Shown here piece by piece: positions 18,654-27,742 of a stretch of DNA of 64,000 nucleotides. The DNA is taken from positions 1,612,001 to 1,676,000 of the forward strand of contig NZ_KB905899.1 in the NCBI RefSeq assembly GCF_000381085.1, read 5' to 3'. The DNA comes from Thiomicrorhabdus arctica DSM 13458 (lineage in GTDB: Bacteria > Pseudomonadota > Gammaproteobacteria > Thiomicrospirales > Thiomicrospiraceae). How positions within the stretch are numbered: the first letter of the stretch is position 1; the number at the start of each line of letters is the position of its first letter. A model generated the notes under the pieces. That model worked only from the letters and a program-made list of their open reading frames with translations, ran no database searches and had not been told where the DNA came from. The position numbers and the translations under genes were made by a program.

Positions 18654-18693
18654 AAAAAGTCCATATTCAGTAGGATATAAATTGGACTTTTTT
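18654..18693 (+). terminator. Terminator of the BtaA-like operon
   Basis: AAAAAGTCCA (18654-18663) pairs with TGGACTTTTT (18683-18692) across a 19-base loop that can pair further. It ends with a T run. It separates the operon from the exonuclease gene. Confidence 0.75.
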
Positions 18694-18774
18694 AGCATAA
18701 AGAAAGCGCCATAAATGTAGACTCCTGTTAGAATAAGGCTCTTATTTATTTAATATGACAAGTCAAATAATCCT

Positions 18775-19851
18775 ATGAGTAATGCACAGCTAATTCTGAT
18801 CGACAAACGTAATCAACCTTTAAAAGAGTATCTTGTGGCCGTTGCCGCTTCGGATGGCCTGAATATTAAAGGTGTTGAAATCATGGCCTCACCCGCTAAA
18901 GGTGAAAAATCCTTATTGAATGCGGCCATCGTCATTCCCCCTTTAGAAGCGTTTGATTTCAATGTTCCAAAATTAGTTGATGCGTGTTTAAAACAACTCA
19001 TGATTGGTGAAGAAGCCCACGAAATTGCCGAGTTTATTCAAAAATGTTCAGCCGATGAAGTCGTGCAAACCGCCTTAACGAAGTCTCTACCTAAATTGCG
19101 TAAAAAACTTGAACTCTTAATGAAGGATTTCTGTCAATCAGACGTGATCGACCTCCTTAAAGAGCGCCGTAATGATGCTTTATATAAGCTTAAACAACAT
19201 GAGGTTGAGCTTAAGGGCAAAAACGTTGTCTGTATCGATATTGAAGCAACCAATGTTTCAACCCACCCAGAAGCCGATATCATTCAAATCTCTGCCTGTG
19301 ACATCCATGGCAAAGAGTTGTTTAATCAGTTAATTGATCCGGGCTATGAAATCCCTGAAAATGAAAAACACAATATCACGACCGAAATGGTGCAAGGTGC
19401 GCCTTCTCTGGTTGAAGCTTGGGATCAAATTCACGATGTTTTGCAAAATGCAGATATCGTGCTCGCATACAGCACCGAAAGTGATTATATGTACCTTGAA
19501 AAAGCGGCCGAGAAGAAGATGCTTAAATTTGAACTCGACTATAATGACTGGCTAGATGCTGCCGAATTAAGTAAAGACCTTATGGGTGCATTGCGTTGGC
19601 ATAGTGAAAAAATGTACTGGTTCTACAAAACACCAAAATTGACCATGGCCTATGAAAAAGCATTAGCAAAACCTTTCCCGGGTGATGCGCACGATGCCCT
19701 TGCCGATGCTCGCGCTACAGTAGAGTTGTTTAATGCCATGTTAGAAAAAGGTAAACTCTCACAAGTCGCTCAGAAAAAAGCCAAAGTAAACAGCAACCTA
19801 ATCACTAACAACCCTTTTGCGGCGGCTTTTGCAGCGGCAAAAGGGCAATAG
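18775..19851 (+). CDS. DEDDh 3'-5' exonuclease (DnaQ/RNase T fold)
   Basis: A 358-residue protein with an exonuclease domain from about residue 147 to 330. The DEDDh residues are visible: Asp and Glu in CIDIEATN (about 154-156), Asp in STESDYMYL, and His and Asp in HDALADARA (about 305-311). The first 145 residues form a domain I do not recognise, and the last 25 end in an Ala/Phe-rich tail. It may act in DNA repair or RNA trimming; the substrate is not clear. It lies 17 bases before hisI and probably shares its transcript. Confidence 0.75.
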   Translation: MSNAQLILIDKRNQPLKEYLVAVAASDGLNIKGVEIMASPAKGEKSLLNAAIVIPPLEAFDFNVPKLVDACLKQLMIGEEAHEIAEFIQKCSADEVVQTALTKSLPKLRKKLELLMKDFCQSDVIDLLKERRNDALYKLKQHEVELKGKNVVCIDIEATNVSTHPEADIIQISACDIHGKELFNQLIDPGYEIPENEKHNITTEMVQGAPSLVEAWDQIHDVLQNADIVLAYSTESDYMYLEKAAEKKMLKFELDYNDWLDAAELSKDLMGALRWHSEKMYWFYKTPKLTMAYEKALAKPFPGDAHDALADARATVELFNAMLEKGKLSQVAQKKAKVNSNLITNNPFAAAFAAAKGQ

Positions 19852-19868
19852 AAAAACGAGACCTTATC

Positions 19869-20324
19869 ATGTGCCAAGCAACCGGTTCACCGCTGAGTTT
19901 TAAACAACTTGAAAAAGCCAAATCAGGTGACCACTTTGATTGGCAAACCTTAAAGTCTCAAGTCAGGTTTGATCAAAATGGTTTGATTCCCGCCATCGCC
20001 CAACAGTTCGATACCAAAGAGGTGTTGATGATGGCGTGGATGAATATGCAATCGTTACAAGAGACACTTGATACAGGCCGAGTCTGCTATTGGTCCCGTT
20101 CACGTCAAAATTATTGGCGTAAAGGGGAGGAGTCTGGACAGATTCAACGATTAAAGGCGCTTGCCTTTGACTGCGATGGTGACACCATTCTTCTCAGTGT
20201 CGATCAGACGGGGCCAGCGTGTCATTCAGGACGTAGAAGTTGTTTCTACACGAACGTACAAGGTTCCGACGTTGAAATCACCAGTAACCCACTGATTGAT
20301 CCAAACGAACTTTATAAAAAATAA
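19869..20324 (+). CDS. hisI: Phosphoribosyl-AMP cyclohydrolase
   Basis: Third step of histidine synthesis: opens the purine ring of phosphoribosyl-AMP. The 151 residues carry the family's FDTKEVLMMAWMN motif, the CYWSRSRQNYWRKGEESG stretch, the metal-binding DCDGD (about 101-105) and the zinc cysteines in GPACHSGRRSCFY. Only the HisI domain is present, so HisE must be encoded elsewhere. It has an N-terminal extension of about 27 residues. It is away from any his operon and follows the exonuclease by 17 bases. Confidence 0.93.
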   Translation: MCQATGSPLSFKQLEKAKSGDHFDWQTLKSQVRFDQNGLIPAIAQQFDTKEVLMMAWMNMQSLQETLDTGRVCYWSRSRQNYWRKGEESGQIQRLKALAFDCDGDTILLSVDQTGPACHSGRRSCFYTNVQGSDVEITSNPLIDPNELYKK

Positions 20325-20485
20325 CTCTTTTTGCCTGACCGAAGGGGATAAATTGTGTTGTCCCTTCAGCCAACAAGCACCAAATGACGCATATTAAGTT
20401 TAGCCTGTCTTAGTTCAGCCTGCCTGCGCCATGAAGCTGTCTATTGACACGATCTTTACAATCAAACTCAGTCGATTTAGATCCA

Positions 20486-20497
20486 ACCAGGCCTGGT
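20486..20497. repeat. ACCAGGCCTGGT palindrome, copy 3
   Basis: Perfect copy in the gap between the convergent hisI and hybrid-kinase genes. Confidence 0.9.
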
Positions 20498-20515
20498 TAT
20501 ACACAAATAAATGGT

Positions 20516-23500
20516 CTATCCCATCCATTTCAACAAGGTTTGATCAAAGTATTCAATATCAATCGGTTTTGAAATAAAGTCATTCATTCCCACTGAAAAA
20601 CAGTGCTCTCGATCTGCGGGCATAGCATTCGCGGTTAATGCAACAATCGGAATGGGCTGCGCCACACCCCCTAGCAACTCTTCTTTACGAATTAATACAC
20701 TGGCTTCATAACCATCCATGATCGGCATCTCACAATCCATTAAAATTAAAGAATACTTCTGCGAATGCGTTCGCCAGAAAGAGAGACCTTCTATACCATT
20801 TTCGGCAATATCGACACGAGCCCCTAATCGAAGTATAAATTCTGAGATCACTTGCTGATTGATAAGATCATCTTCAATCAATAACACGGACTTACCTTTA
20901 AGAGGACTTGACCAGTTCAGAGAAGAGTGACCATTGGACTCTGCAGAATTTTTGGACAACAAAGAGACATCAAAACGTGGTTTAATTCGTTTTTTAAGAT
21001 ACGGATTACTCTTCGCTGAATCGTCAGATGTTCGCCTGTTGGCCCTCTCTGTTTGAACCACCGTCTTTTTGAGGTTTATAGGCTTTAATTCACTCTTATC
21101 ATCCACTATTTGGAGAGGCAGTTTGACCCAGAATTGACTGCCTTTATTGAGAACGGAAGTCACCCCGACCTCTCCTCCCATCATCACAACCAACTGCTTG
21201 GTAATCGCCAAACCGAGACCCGTGCCACCATACTTACGTGTGGTCGATTCATCTTCTTGGGTAAATGAATCAAATAATTGATTGATATTTTCATGAGCAA
21301 TACCGATTCCAGTATCTTTTACCTCAATAATGATATTACACATATCTGAAGCATCATGAATCTCATCTGCTAACATCAATGAGATATCTACTCGGCCTTC
21401 TGATGAAAATTTAATGGCATTGCCCAGGAGGTTTAGGATAATTTGCTGAATTTGACCAGCATCGCCTATAAATTGATTATCCCCTGGCAGACGGTTTTCA
21501 AATTGGAGTGTTACTCCAGACTCGTTCGTCTGACTCTCAAGCTTGTCCATACTCTCAAAAACCAATTCATTCAGATTAAAAGGTTGAAATTCCAGCTGTA
21601 CAGCACCTTCATCCAACTTGGCAAAATCTAGAATACTGTTCACAATCCGCAATAGAGACTGCCCACTGTATTCAATCGCCTGTAAATAATCCTGCTGTTT
21701 ATTATTCAAAGGCGTGTCCAAAAGCAGGTTAGACATGCCTAAAACACCATTCAATGGGGTTCTTATCTCGTGACTCATCGTTGCGACAAATCGGCTACGT
21801 GCTCTGGCTAATGCTTCGGCATTCTCTTTCGCAATTTGCATCTGTTTCTGTGCTTCAATTTGGACTGAAACATCTCGAATAATATGAACAATCTGTAAAC
21901 CTTTAAGACCATTGATACTGCTTAAGCTGATTTCAACCGGTAACTCATTGCTTGATTTAGTCATGGCAAACAAGGGGTTTTTTACCCCCACTGAGCTGAA
22001 ATGTGATGCCCTATTTTCAAGAGATTCATGCCTAAATTTATTAAAAATTTCATGACTATTTTGATTCATACAGATTTGAATAGGATGCCCAATCATCTCT
22101 TCACGGCGGTATCCAAATAGAGATTCAAACTCTTTATTCACGCGCACAACAATACCTTCATCATTGGTAACAGCAATTGCATCTGCAGCATTTTCAATGA
22201 GATTATTCGCATATTTCTCTGCCATTTTTTGGGCATGCACCGAACTCACATAACTCTGTAGTGAAATACAAAGACCATTTTGGTCGTAAGTTATATGTGT
22301 CACATCATTGACCCAACAGAAGCCATCAGAGACATCTTGCAATTCAAGACGATACTCCAAATTCACTTCTGGAAGTAATTTTTCAAAGGCTTCTAGCAAT
22401 GAGGTTTGAACCTTTGGCCGGTCTTTGGTTAAAATTAATGTGCTGTAAGGTTTGTTTAATACCTCTTGCTGAGAACACCCTAACAGAGCTTTAATATTAG
22501 GTGATACATACTGAATAGACATACACTCATTGGGCTGCTTCTGAAAAAGTATCGTTGGCCCGGCATTAAATAAAGAGTCTTGAATCGAGTCATCCTTCAA
22601 TTTTCTACGCGCTATTTCAACTCTTCGCAGATAGATGACCAGCCATAAAACCACTCCAGCTGCGGTTAAAAACAGGATGACAGCCATAAAACGCACTCGA
22701 TAGGCATAGTGCTTGAAAACACCGGGTTTTTCCAAACCCAACAAAGACCAGTGAGTACCACTAATTGGCACGTGGGCTAACCCTTGATGCATTAACTCTT
22801 GGGTAATACTTTGACCATAAAAGTGACTGTCTGCCGATTTGGTGGAAGCCATGACATCAAGCTGATTCCGAGTATCAACGATAACGAATTCGAAATTAGA
22901 AGTATTGAAGTTCTCAAGAAGCCTTTTAATAGGACTGAGTTTAAAGCTCAAAAGTAATCCCGCAATCTCTCCGTTACGTTGCAGTTTATGGATGATTTCG
23001 TAGTGTTTTGTGCCCATTGAAAGGTCGGGTAATTCGATTAAAGTAGGCGTAAAACTATTTCTTGCTAACGTATTATCAATAGTGGCCTGACACTCCTTTC
23101 CAATAGATAGATCATCGCTAGCCACCACCACTTGCCCCTTTGAGTTGAGGATGGCAAACTGCTGTACATCAGGTAATAAATTGTTAATTTCATCGGATAC
23201 ATCATTAAAATCGAGTGGATAGCCTTCTCCTACCGACAAGTTAAAGATATGGTTTAGGTGATGCATTGAGATGGCTTGAATGATGACATAATGCTGTCCT
23301 ATTCGCTCATCAATGACATTCGCGAGCCCTTTCGATGAGATAGTCGCAGCAACTTCCACTTTTTGATGTTGATGTTTTATCAGATACTCTGTCGTCATAT
23401 ATCCCACAAGAGCCATCGCAAACGTAAACAACCAAAATAAAATGGATAAGCTTTCTAGTGAAAATCCACGTTGGGAATTTCGAGACTGATGATTTGAATT

Positions 23501-23602
23501 AGACAATAATGCAACCCATTTAAAAATTAAAACGATCTTTAGTAGCCGTTGTATCCTAATTTTACCACCAGCACTGTCATTGAGCTGCTGGTGAGCAGAC
23601 AT
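20516..23602 (-). CDS. Hybrid sensor histidine kinase with periplasmic sensor and two PAS domains
   Basis: Membrane signalling kinase of up to 1028 residues. In order: a membrane helix (about 50-70); an extracytoplasmic Cache-like sensor region (about 75-300); a second helix (about 305-325); two PAS domains (about 345-455 and 465-585); a HisKA domain with the phosphorylated His in MSHEIRTPLNG (about 609); an ATPase domain with DTGIGIA and GTGLGLAI; and a C-terminal receiver with Asp in LMDCEMPIMDG (about 953). There is no partner regulator next to it, so phosphate must go to a protein encoded elsewhere. The start is uncertain: the first 45 residues are poorly placed, and a later start before the first helix is possible. 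The ligand is unknown. Confidence 0.88.
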   Translation of the reverse strand: MSAHQQLNDSAGGKIRIQRLLKIVLIFKWVALLSNSNHQSRNSQRGFSLESLSILFWLFTFAMALVGYMTTEYLIKHQHQKVEVAATISSKGLANVIDERIGQHYVIIQAISMHHLNHIFNLSVGEGYPLDFNDVSDEINNLLPDVQQFAILNSKGQVVVASDDLSIGKECQATIDNTLARNSFTPTLIELPDLSMGTKHYEIIHKLQRNGEIAGLLLSFKLSPIKRLLENFNTSNFEFVIVDTRNQLDVMASTKSADSHFYGQSITQELMHQGLAHVPISGTHWSLLGLEKPGVFKHYAYRVRFMAVILFLTAAGVVLWLVIYLRRVEIARRKLKDDSIQDSLFNAGPTILFQKQPNECMSIQYVSPNIKALLGCSQQEVLNKPYSTLILTKDRPKVQTSLLEAFEKLLPEVNLEYRLELQDVSDGFCWVNDVTHITYDQNGLCISLQSYVSSVHAQKMAEKYANNLIENAADAIAVTNDEGIVVRVNKEFESLFGYRREEMIGHPIQICMNQNSHEIFNKFRHESLENRASHFSSVGVKNPLFAMTKSSNELPVEISLSSINGLKGLQIVHIIRDVSVQIEAQKQMQIAKENAEALARARSRFVATMSHEIRTPLNGVLGMSNLLLDTPLNNKQQDYLQAIEYSGQSLLRIVNSILDFAKLDEGAVQLEFQPFNLNELVFESMDKLESQTNESGVTLQFENRLPGDNQFIGDAGQIQQIILNLLGNAIKFSSEGRVDISLMLADEIHDASDMCNIIIEVKDTGIGIAHENINQLFDSFTQEDESTTRKYGGTGLGLAITKQLVVMMGGEVGVTSVLNKGSQFWVKLPLQIVDDKSELKPINLKKTVVQTERANRRTSDDSAKSNPYLKKRIKPRFDVSLLSKNSAESNGHSSLNWSSPLKGKSVLLIEDDLINQQVISEFILRLGARVDIAENGIEGLSFWRTHSQKYSLILMDCEMPIMDGYEASVLIRKEELLGGVAQPIPIVALTANAMPADREHCFSVGMNDFISKPIDIEYFDQTLLKWMG

Positions 23603-23979
23603 CGTTCATTAACCTTACCCGAAGAACCTTTAAATCACAATCCAAAAAACCACTCAAAAATAAGTTCCAATTTTTTGAATGAAAAAATCCATTCACTGTT
23701 TAAGTCTGACCTGTTGATTGTAGTCGCGCGATTACGAAAAGTATTATTCTAAAACGATCCCAGCACGTCAAGCACCCATCATTAAGAGAGTGGCCGTTAT
23801 TACGGTTATACCCATCTAACCGCCAACGACCTATGAAATCAAGAGTGATTGCAATTCATTGATTGGTATGATATATGCTTTTCATTCAAAATACTAAGTA
23901 TAAACACTATATAAGTAATTAATAATATTATTGTATTAATTCAAAGCACTCAATGCACACCTATAAGGATCAAGACTAT
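23603..23979. other. Intergenic region between hybrid kinase and chemoreceptor
   Basis: A 377-base gap between divergent genes, which must hold both promoters. It becomes AT-rich from about 23870. No repeat, RNA gene or operator stands out. Confidence 0.5.
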
Positions 23980-24057
23980 ATGCGTAACAATCAACCCATT
24001 ACCAATAAAGAGTACATTATCCCAGAAGGCCTTACATGGTATCCAAAACCGATTTAG
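23980..24057 (+). pseudogene. Out-of-frame N-terminus of the chemoreceptor (apparent one-base deletion)
   Basis: The ATG at 23980, preceded by AAGGA at 23965-23969, opens 25 codons beginning MRNNQPITNKEYIIPEGLT, which is the conserved N-terminus of Aer-type PAS receptors. The frame ends at TAG 24055-24057. The rest of the PAS domain continues from the ATG at 24036, two bases out of phase. One extra base near 24035 would join them as PEGLT-MVSKTDL, the expected family sequence. It is either a real frameshift or a sequencing error. Confidence 0.75.
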
Positions 24058-26300
24058 CCGGAACGATTATCGAGTGCAACGATGCCTTTGAGGCGGCCAG
24101 TGGATTTTCACGTCACGAAATTATTGGTCAACCTCATAATTTAATCCGTCACCCAGATGTCCCACAGGCTGTGTTTAAAGATTTATGGCAATCCCTCAAA
24201 AAGGGCTATACCTGGAGTCAAATTGTTAAAAATAGGCGTGCTGATGGTGGTTATTATTGGGTCAGAGCCAATGCCTCACCCGTTTATACCAACGGTAAAA
24301 TATCCGGTTACATGTCCATCCGCACCCCCGTAACTGAGCAGGAGAAAACCGTCACAGCACAAGCTTATAAAGACATCAATGCGGGTACAACCAAAATTAA
24401 GGATGCTCGAGTTTACTCGGGGGTTAATTGGCGTAATTTATGGATTTACTCTCGTTTACCGCCCCAGTTTCAGCTGGTTATGTTGATTGCAATATTGTAC
24501 CTAACACCATATATCATCTACTCAATCATCGCTAAGCATGCTTTAATCGAGCAGCTCATAGTTGGCGTATTTGGTCTCATTCCACCCTTTATCTATGGAT
24601 ATTTATTATCTAAAGAAAATAAAAAGAGTCAAAGCCAATTAAACAAAATAGCCTCAGGCGATCATCTTTCAAACGAGTGGTTTGATCCAAACACCAGCAC
24701 AGGGCAATTACAAACTTCGATCCGTTCTGTCTATTTAGCCGCGCGTGAACATAGTGAAGAATCCGCATACCAACTTGATCAATCGAGACAGTTGCAATCC
24801 GCCATGGATCAAATATCAAGTAATGTCATGATTGCCGACAGCAATCTCGTTATCAACTATATGAACTCGGCTATGGTGAAATTCCTTCAGGAGAAAGAAT
24901 CCACCTTGAAAACCGTACTGCCAAAATTTGATGCTGACAACTTGATCGGTCAAAACATTGATGTCTTTCACAAGCAACCCAGTCATCAGCGCACAATGCT
25001 CAATCAATTAAAAGAACCTTACGCAGCACAAATCCAAGTCGGTGACACGCATTTAGAAATTTACTCAATTCCCGTTTTTAATCGTGCAGGCCAACGCACG
25101 TCGACAGTTGCCGAGTGGCGAGACAAAACAGCCGAAGTTCAATTAGTCGTCGAGGTAAATTCCGCCGTTGAAGCCGCACAACAAGGCTTGCTTGATAAAC
25201 GAATTGATTTAAGCCGAGTTGAAGGTGTCACCAAACAACTGAGTGAATCAATTAACAATTTGATTATGGCCGTTGAAAAGCCTATCAATGCGGCGGTTGC
25301 TGTTGCCATTGCACTGGCTGAAGGGGATTTGACTCAACGCATAAAAGGTGAGTATCAAGGTCGTTTTGGCGCAATGAAAGACAGTCTTAATACCGCTGTC
25401 GATAATCTTAATCGCATGATGATTGAGACTAAACAAGCAACCCATTCAGTACATGAAGGTTCTAGACAAATTTATGACGGCAGTATTGCCTTAAATGATC
25501 GCACCCAGCAACAAGCCTCCTCTCTTGAAGAAACCGCTTCTAGCATGGAAGAGATGACAGCCGCCGTGAAACAGAATGCGGACAATGCTCAACAAGCTGC
25601 GAAAGTGACACATACAACCGCAACCCAAGCCCAATCAGGGGTAAAGGTGATGCACAACGCTATTGAATCTATGGATCAGATTAATACGTCCAGTCAAAAA
25701 ATCAATGACATTATTGGCTTAATCGACAGTATTGCTTTCCAAACCAACCTATTAGCTCTGAATGCCGCCGTTGAGGCCGCGCGTGCTGGAGAACATGGTC
25801 GTGGTTTTGCCGTGGTGGCAGGTGAAGTCCGTAACCTTGCTGGAAAATCATCCGATGCCGCGAAAGACATTCGTATACTGATTGAAGATACCGTTAAAAA
25901 AGTTACAGAAGGCACGCTGCACGTCAAAGGATCGGGTGATGCCTTAAACGAGATTGTTGACTCCATTGGCAAAGTAAATCAAATTATCGAAGAGATTGCC
26001 TCATCTAGTAACGAACAGAGCATCGGTGTCAGCCAAGTGAATCAAGCTATTACTGAAATTGACAGCGCAGTTCAACAGAACGCCGCACTTGTTGAAGAAA
26101 CGGCTGCAACGGCTGAAGAACTAGGCAATATGTCAGAGAAGATGAGTCAAAACATCGCTCAATTCAAACTGAATGAAGAGACCTCTGGAGTTGTTCATGA
26201 GAGTGCTTTGCGTACACAAAAACCGGATTCAAAAACGCCTCCCTTGCCGGTAACCCCACAAACGACAAAAGACAATGGAGATAAATGGTCTGATTTCTGA
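24036..26300 (+). CDS. Aer-type PAS methyl-accepting chemotaxis protein
   Basis: Chemoreceptor that probably senses redox or oxygen. Domains in order: PAS (about 1-105, with GFSRHEIIGQPHNLIRHPD as in Aer); two close membrane helices (about 150-195); a second PAS (about 245-365); a HAMP-like region (about 375-470); and the signalling domain, with its hairpin FQTNLLALNAAVEAARAGEH. The protein ends in KWSDF, a W-x-x-F pentapeptide like the CheR/CheB tether of high-abundance receptors. The visible reading frame starts at 24036 with AGAAGG before it, but the family's first 19 residues are in another frame from 23980, so the gene may be frameshifted. A tandem heptamer repeat covers its stop codon. 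Confidence 0.88.
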   Translation: MVSKTDLAGTIIECNDAFEAASGFSRHEIIGQPHNLIRHPDVPQAVFKDLWQSLKKGYTWSQIVKNRRADGGYYWVRANASPVYTNGKISGYMSIRTPVTEQEKTVTAQAYKDINAGTTKIKDARVYSGVNWRNLWIYSRLPPQFQLVMLIAILYLTPYIIYSIIAKHALIEQLIVGVFGLIPPFIYGYLLSKENKKSQSQLNKIASGDHLSNEWFDPNTSTGQLQTSIRSVYLAAREHSEESAYQLDQSRQLQSAMDQISSNVMIADSNLVINYMNSAMVKFLQEKESTLKTVLPKFDADNLIGQNIDVFHKQPSHQRTMLNQLKEPYAAQIQVGDTHLEIYSIPVFNRAGQRTSTVAEWRDKTAEVQLVVEVNSAVEAAQQGLLDKRIDLSRVEGVTKQLSESINNLIMAVEKPINAAVAVAIALAEGDLTQRIKGEYQGRFGAMKDSLNTAVDNLNRMMIETKQATHSVHEGSRQIYDGSIALNDRTQQQASSLEETASSMEEMTAAVKQNADNAQQAAKVTHTTATQAQSGVKVMHNAIESMDQINTSSQKINDIIGLIDSIAFQTNLLALNAAVEAARAGEHGRGFAVVAGEVRNLAGKSSDAAKDIRILIEDTVKKVTEGTLHVKGSGDALNEIVDSIGKVNQIIEEIASSSNEQSIGVSQVNQAITEIDSAVQQNAALVEETAATAEELGNMSEKMSQNIAQFKLNEETSGVVHESALRTQKPDSKTPPLPVTPQTTKDNGDKWSDF

Positions 26301-26372
26301 TTTCTGATTTCTGATTTCTGATTTCTGATTTCTGATTTCTGATTTCTGATTTCTGATTTCTGATTTCTGATT
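26289..26372. repeat. Tandem heptanucleotide repeat, TGATTTC x about 12
   Basis: Eighty-four bases of perfect 7-bp repeats (eleven full TGATTTC units from 26291, plus partial units at both ends). The first copies encode the last residues and TGA stop of the chemoreceptor; the rest lie in its 3' untranslated region before the terminator. Copy-number change would not alter the protein unless almost all copies were lost. Confidence 0.95.
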
Positions 26373-26400
26373 ATTATATTGAAGATTGTATTCAACAAAA

Positions 26401-26424
26401 AACCGCCAAATGGCGGTTTTTTTT
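26401..26424. terminator. Bidirectional terminator between chemoreceptor and truD
   Basis: AACCGCC (26401-26407), loop AAAT, GGCGGTT (26412-26418), with A residues before it and eight T residues after it. It serves both convergent genes. Confidence 0.92.
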
Positions 26425-26464
26425 GTGATCCAGACCATCTAACCCAAGTCTGACTTCGCTACCC

Positions 26465-27649
26465 TTACGCTGTTTCAGGCGCATTTTGAATCGCTTTAAG
26501 CATCCCTTGATAGTCCTGACCTTGTAACAGTTCTCGCATCACCATCGTGGCATAGCTACCTGAACGCAGGCTGAAAGAGAGTTGCAATACTGGAGCGGTA
26601 TGCCAATCCGATTTAAGCGGTAACTTATCAAAAGCCATGGACAAGGCATCTGCACAATCTGCAGAAGAAGCTATCCATTGCCACTCTAATTCTAAAGGCA
26701 ATAGCCGTAAAGCTCTGCGGTCTTGCTTGACACCATATTCATCTAAACCCGTTATCCAACTTTTGAAATGTTCAGCAATGCTTTGCTCGATCTTCAACGC
26801 ACTCTTTTCTGTTGGTAAAACGCCCTGACCAAACAACGCACCCGTTGGATGGACATCTAGCGTGTTGACCCGTTCGGCTAAACCCGTTGAATCATCTTCA
26901 ACAAACCATTTATTAGAGCCTTCCAATTGCAAAACGTCACCCGGCAAGAGCTGATTCCAATTCTGTTGTTTAATACGTTCACTCAACAAAACATTAAACA
27001 TCCACGAACGGATCGCTGATAAAAATAGACTCTTTTGGTTGCGTTTCACTTTCGGCAATTCGCCTGCTAATAACTTTTCACCTTGTTTGATATTACGCCC
27101 ATGAATACCAAAACGCTGTTCGCCGTAATAGTTAGGCACGCCCTGTTCTTTAATCTGGTTCAGTCGGGCTTGCAGGGATTGAATCACATCCGTATCGTTA
27201 CCCTCAAACGGTTGCACATTACGAATGATGACCGTGAAGCGGTTGCCTGATAAACCGCCCGTTTGTAACTTACGTTGATGCCGAAGCGTCTTGAGTATGG
27301 TGACATTTTTAACTTTAAAGTCATCTATATTTGGATTAACCAGGCCTGCTAGTTGAATACTGAACCATTGGCGTGTCACGGCATGACGATCTTTCTGACC
27401 TGCTACACCAATTTTACTCGGCGACACCCCCGCCCATTTGGCAAGTTGTTGTAAAACCCAATCGGTATTCTCTCCAGTCTTTTCCACCCAGCACCACAGA
27501 TGTTCACCTTCGCCACTCAGCTCATAAGCGATCTGCTCTTCGACCCTAAAATCCTGTGGGATCACTTTATAGATCCCCTGACAATCGGGTTGTCCATAGG
27601 CGTAATTAAGTACTTTTAAATCAGCGGGTTGCATTAAAGCATTTGGCAT
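26465..27649 (-). CDS. truD: tRNA pseudouridine(13) synthase
   Basis: Makes pseudouridine at position 13 of tRNA-Glu. The 394 residues contain the TruD motifs: VEEQIAYELSGEGEHLW, the catalytic Asp region GVAGQKDRHAVTRQWFS, GNRFTVIIRN, and PNYYGEQRFG. The ATG at 27649 is preferred to a TTG two codons earlier. It is usually next to ispF and surE, but here it stands alone. A near copy of the palindrome (ACCAGGCCTGCT, about 27339) lies inside it. Confidence 0.95.
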   Translation of the reverse strand: MPNALMQPADLKVLNYAYGQPDCQGIYKVIPQDFRVEEQIAYELSGEGEHLWCWVEKTGENTDWVLQQLAKWAGVSPSKIGVAGQKDRHAVTRQWFSIQLAGLVNPNIDDFKVKNVTILKTLRHQRKLQTGGLSGNRFTVIIRNVQPFEGNDTDVIQSLQARLNQIKEQGVPNYYGEQRFGIHGRNIKQGEKLLAGELPKVKRNQKSLFLSAIRSWMFNVLLSERIKQQNWNQLLPGDVLQLEGSNKWFVEDDSTGLAERVNTLDVHPTGALFGQGVLPTEKSALKIEQSIAEHFKSWITGLDEYGVKQDRRALRLLPLELEWQWIASSADCADALSMAFDKLPLKSDWHTAPVLQLSFSLRSGSYATMVMRELLQGQDYQGMLKAIQNAPETA

Positions 27650-27703
27650 AGTCAATCGTCTTCTATAGAGATGTAAAAAAGGCCTGGCATATTTTTGAAT
27701 ATA

Positions 27704-27715
27704 ACCAGGCCTGGT
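27704..27715. repeat. ACCAGGCCTGGT palindrome, copy 4
   Basis: Perfect copy just upstream of truD. A second half-site, GGCCTGG, lies at 27681-27687, so the pair can also form a larger inverted repeat (GGCCTGG ... CCAGGCC) with a 17-base loop. Confidence 0.9.
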
Positions 27716-27742
27716 AGGTTTTATGAAGCAATTTTAAACTGG

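Noticed and set aside
20341-20367. Hairpin after hisI as a terminator
   Set aside because: GAAGGG...CCCTTC can pair, but there is no T run after it; not listed as a terminator.
26289-26372. CRISPR array
   Set aside because: The units are 7 bp, contiguous and without spacers, and there are no cas genes.
26195-26438. Minus-strand frames encoding repeated RNQKSEI units
   Set aside because: Simple translation of the heptamer repeat, overlapping the chemoreceptor gene and its terminator. No gene features.
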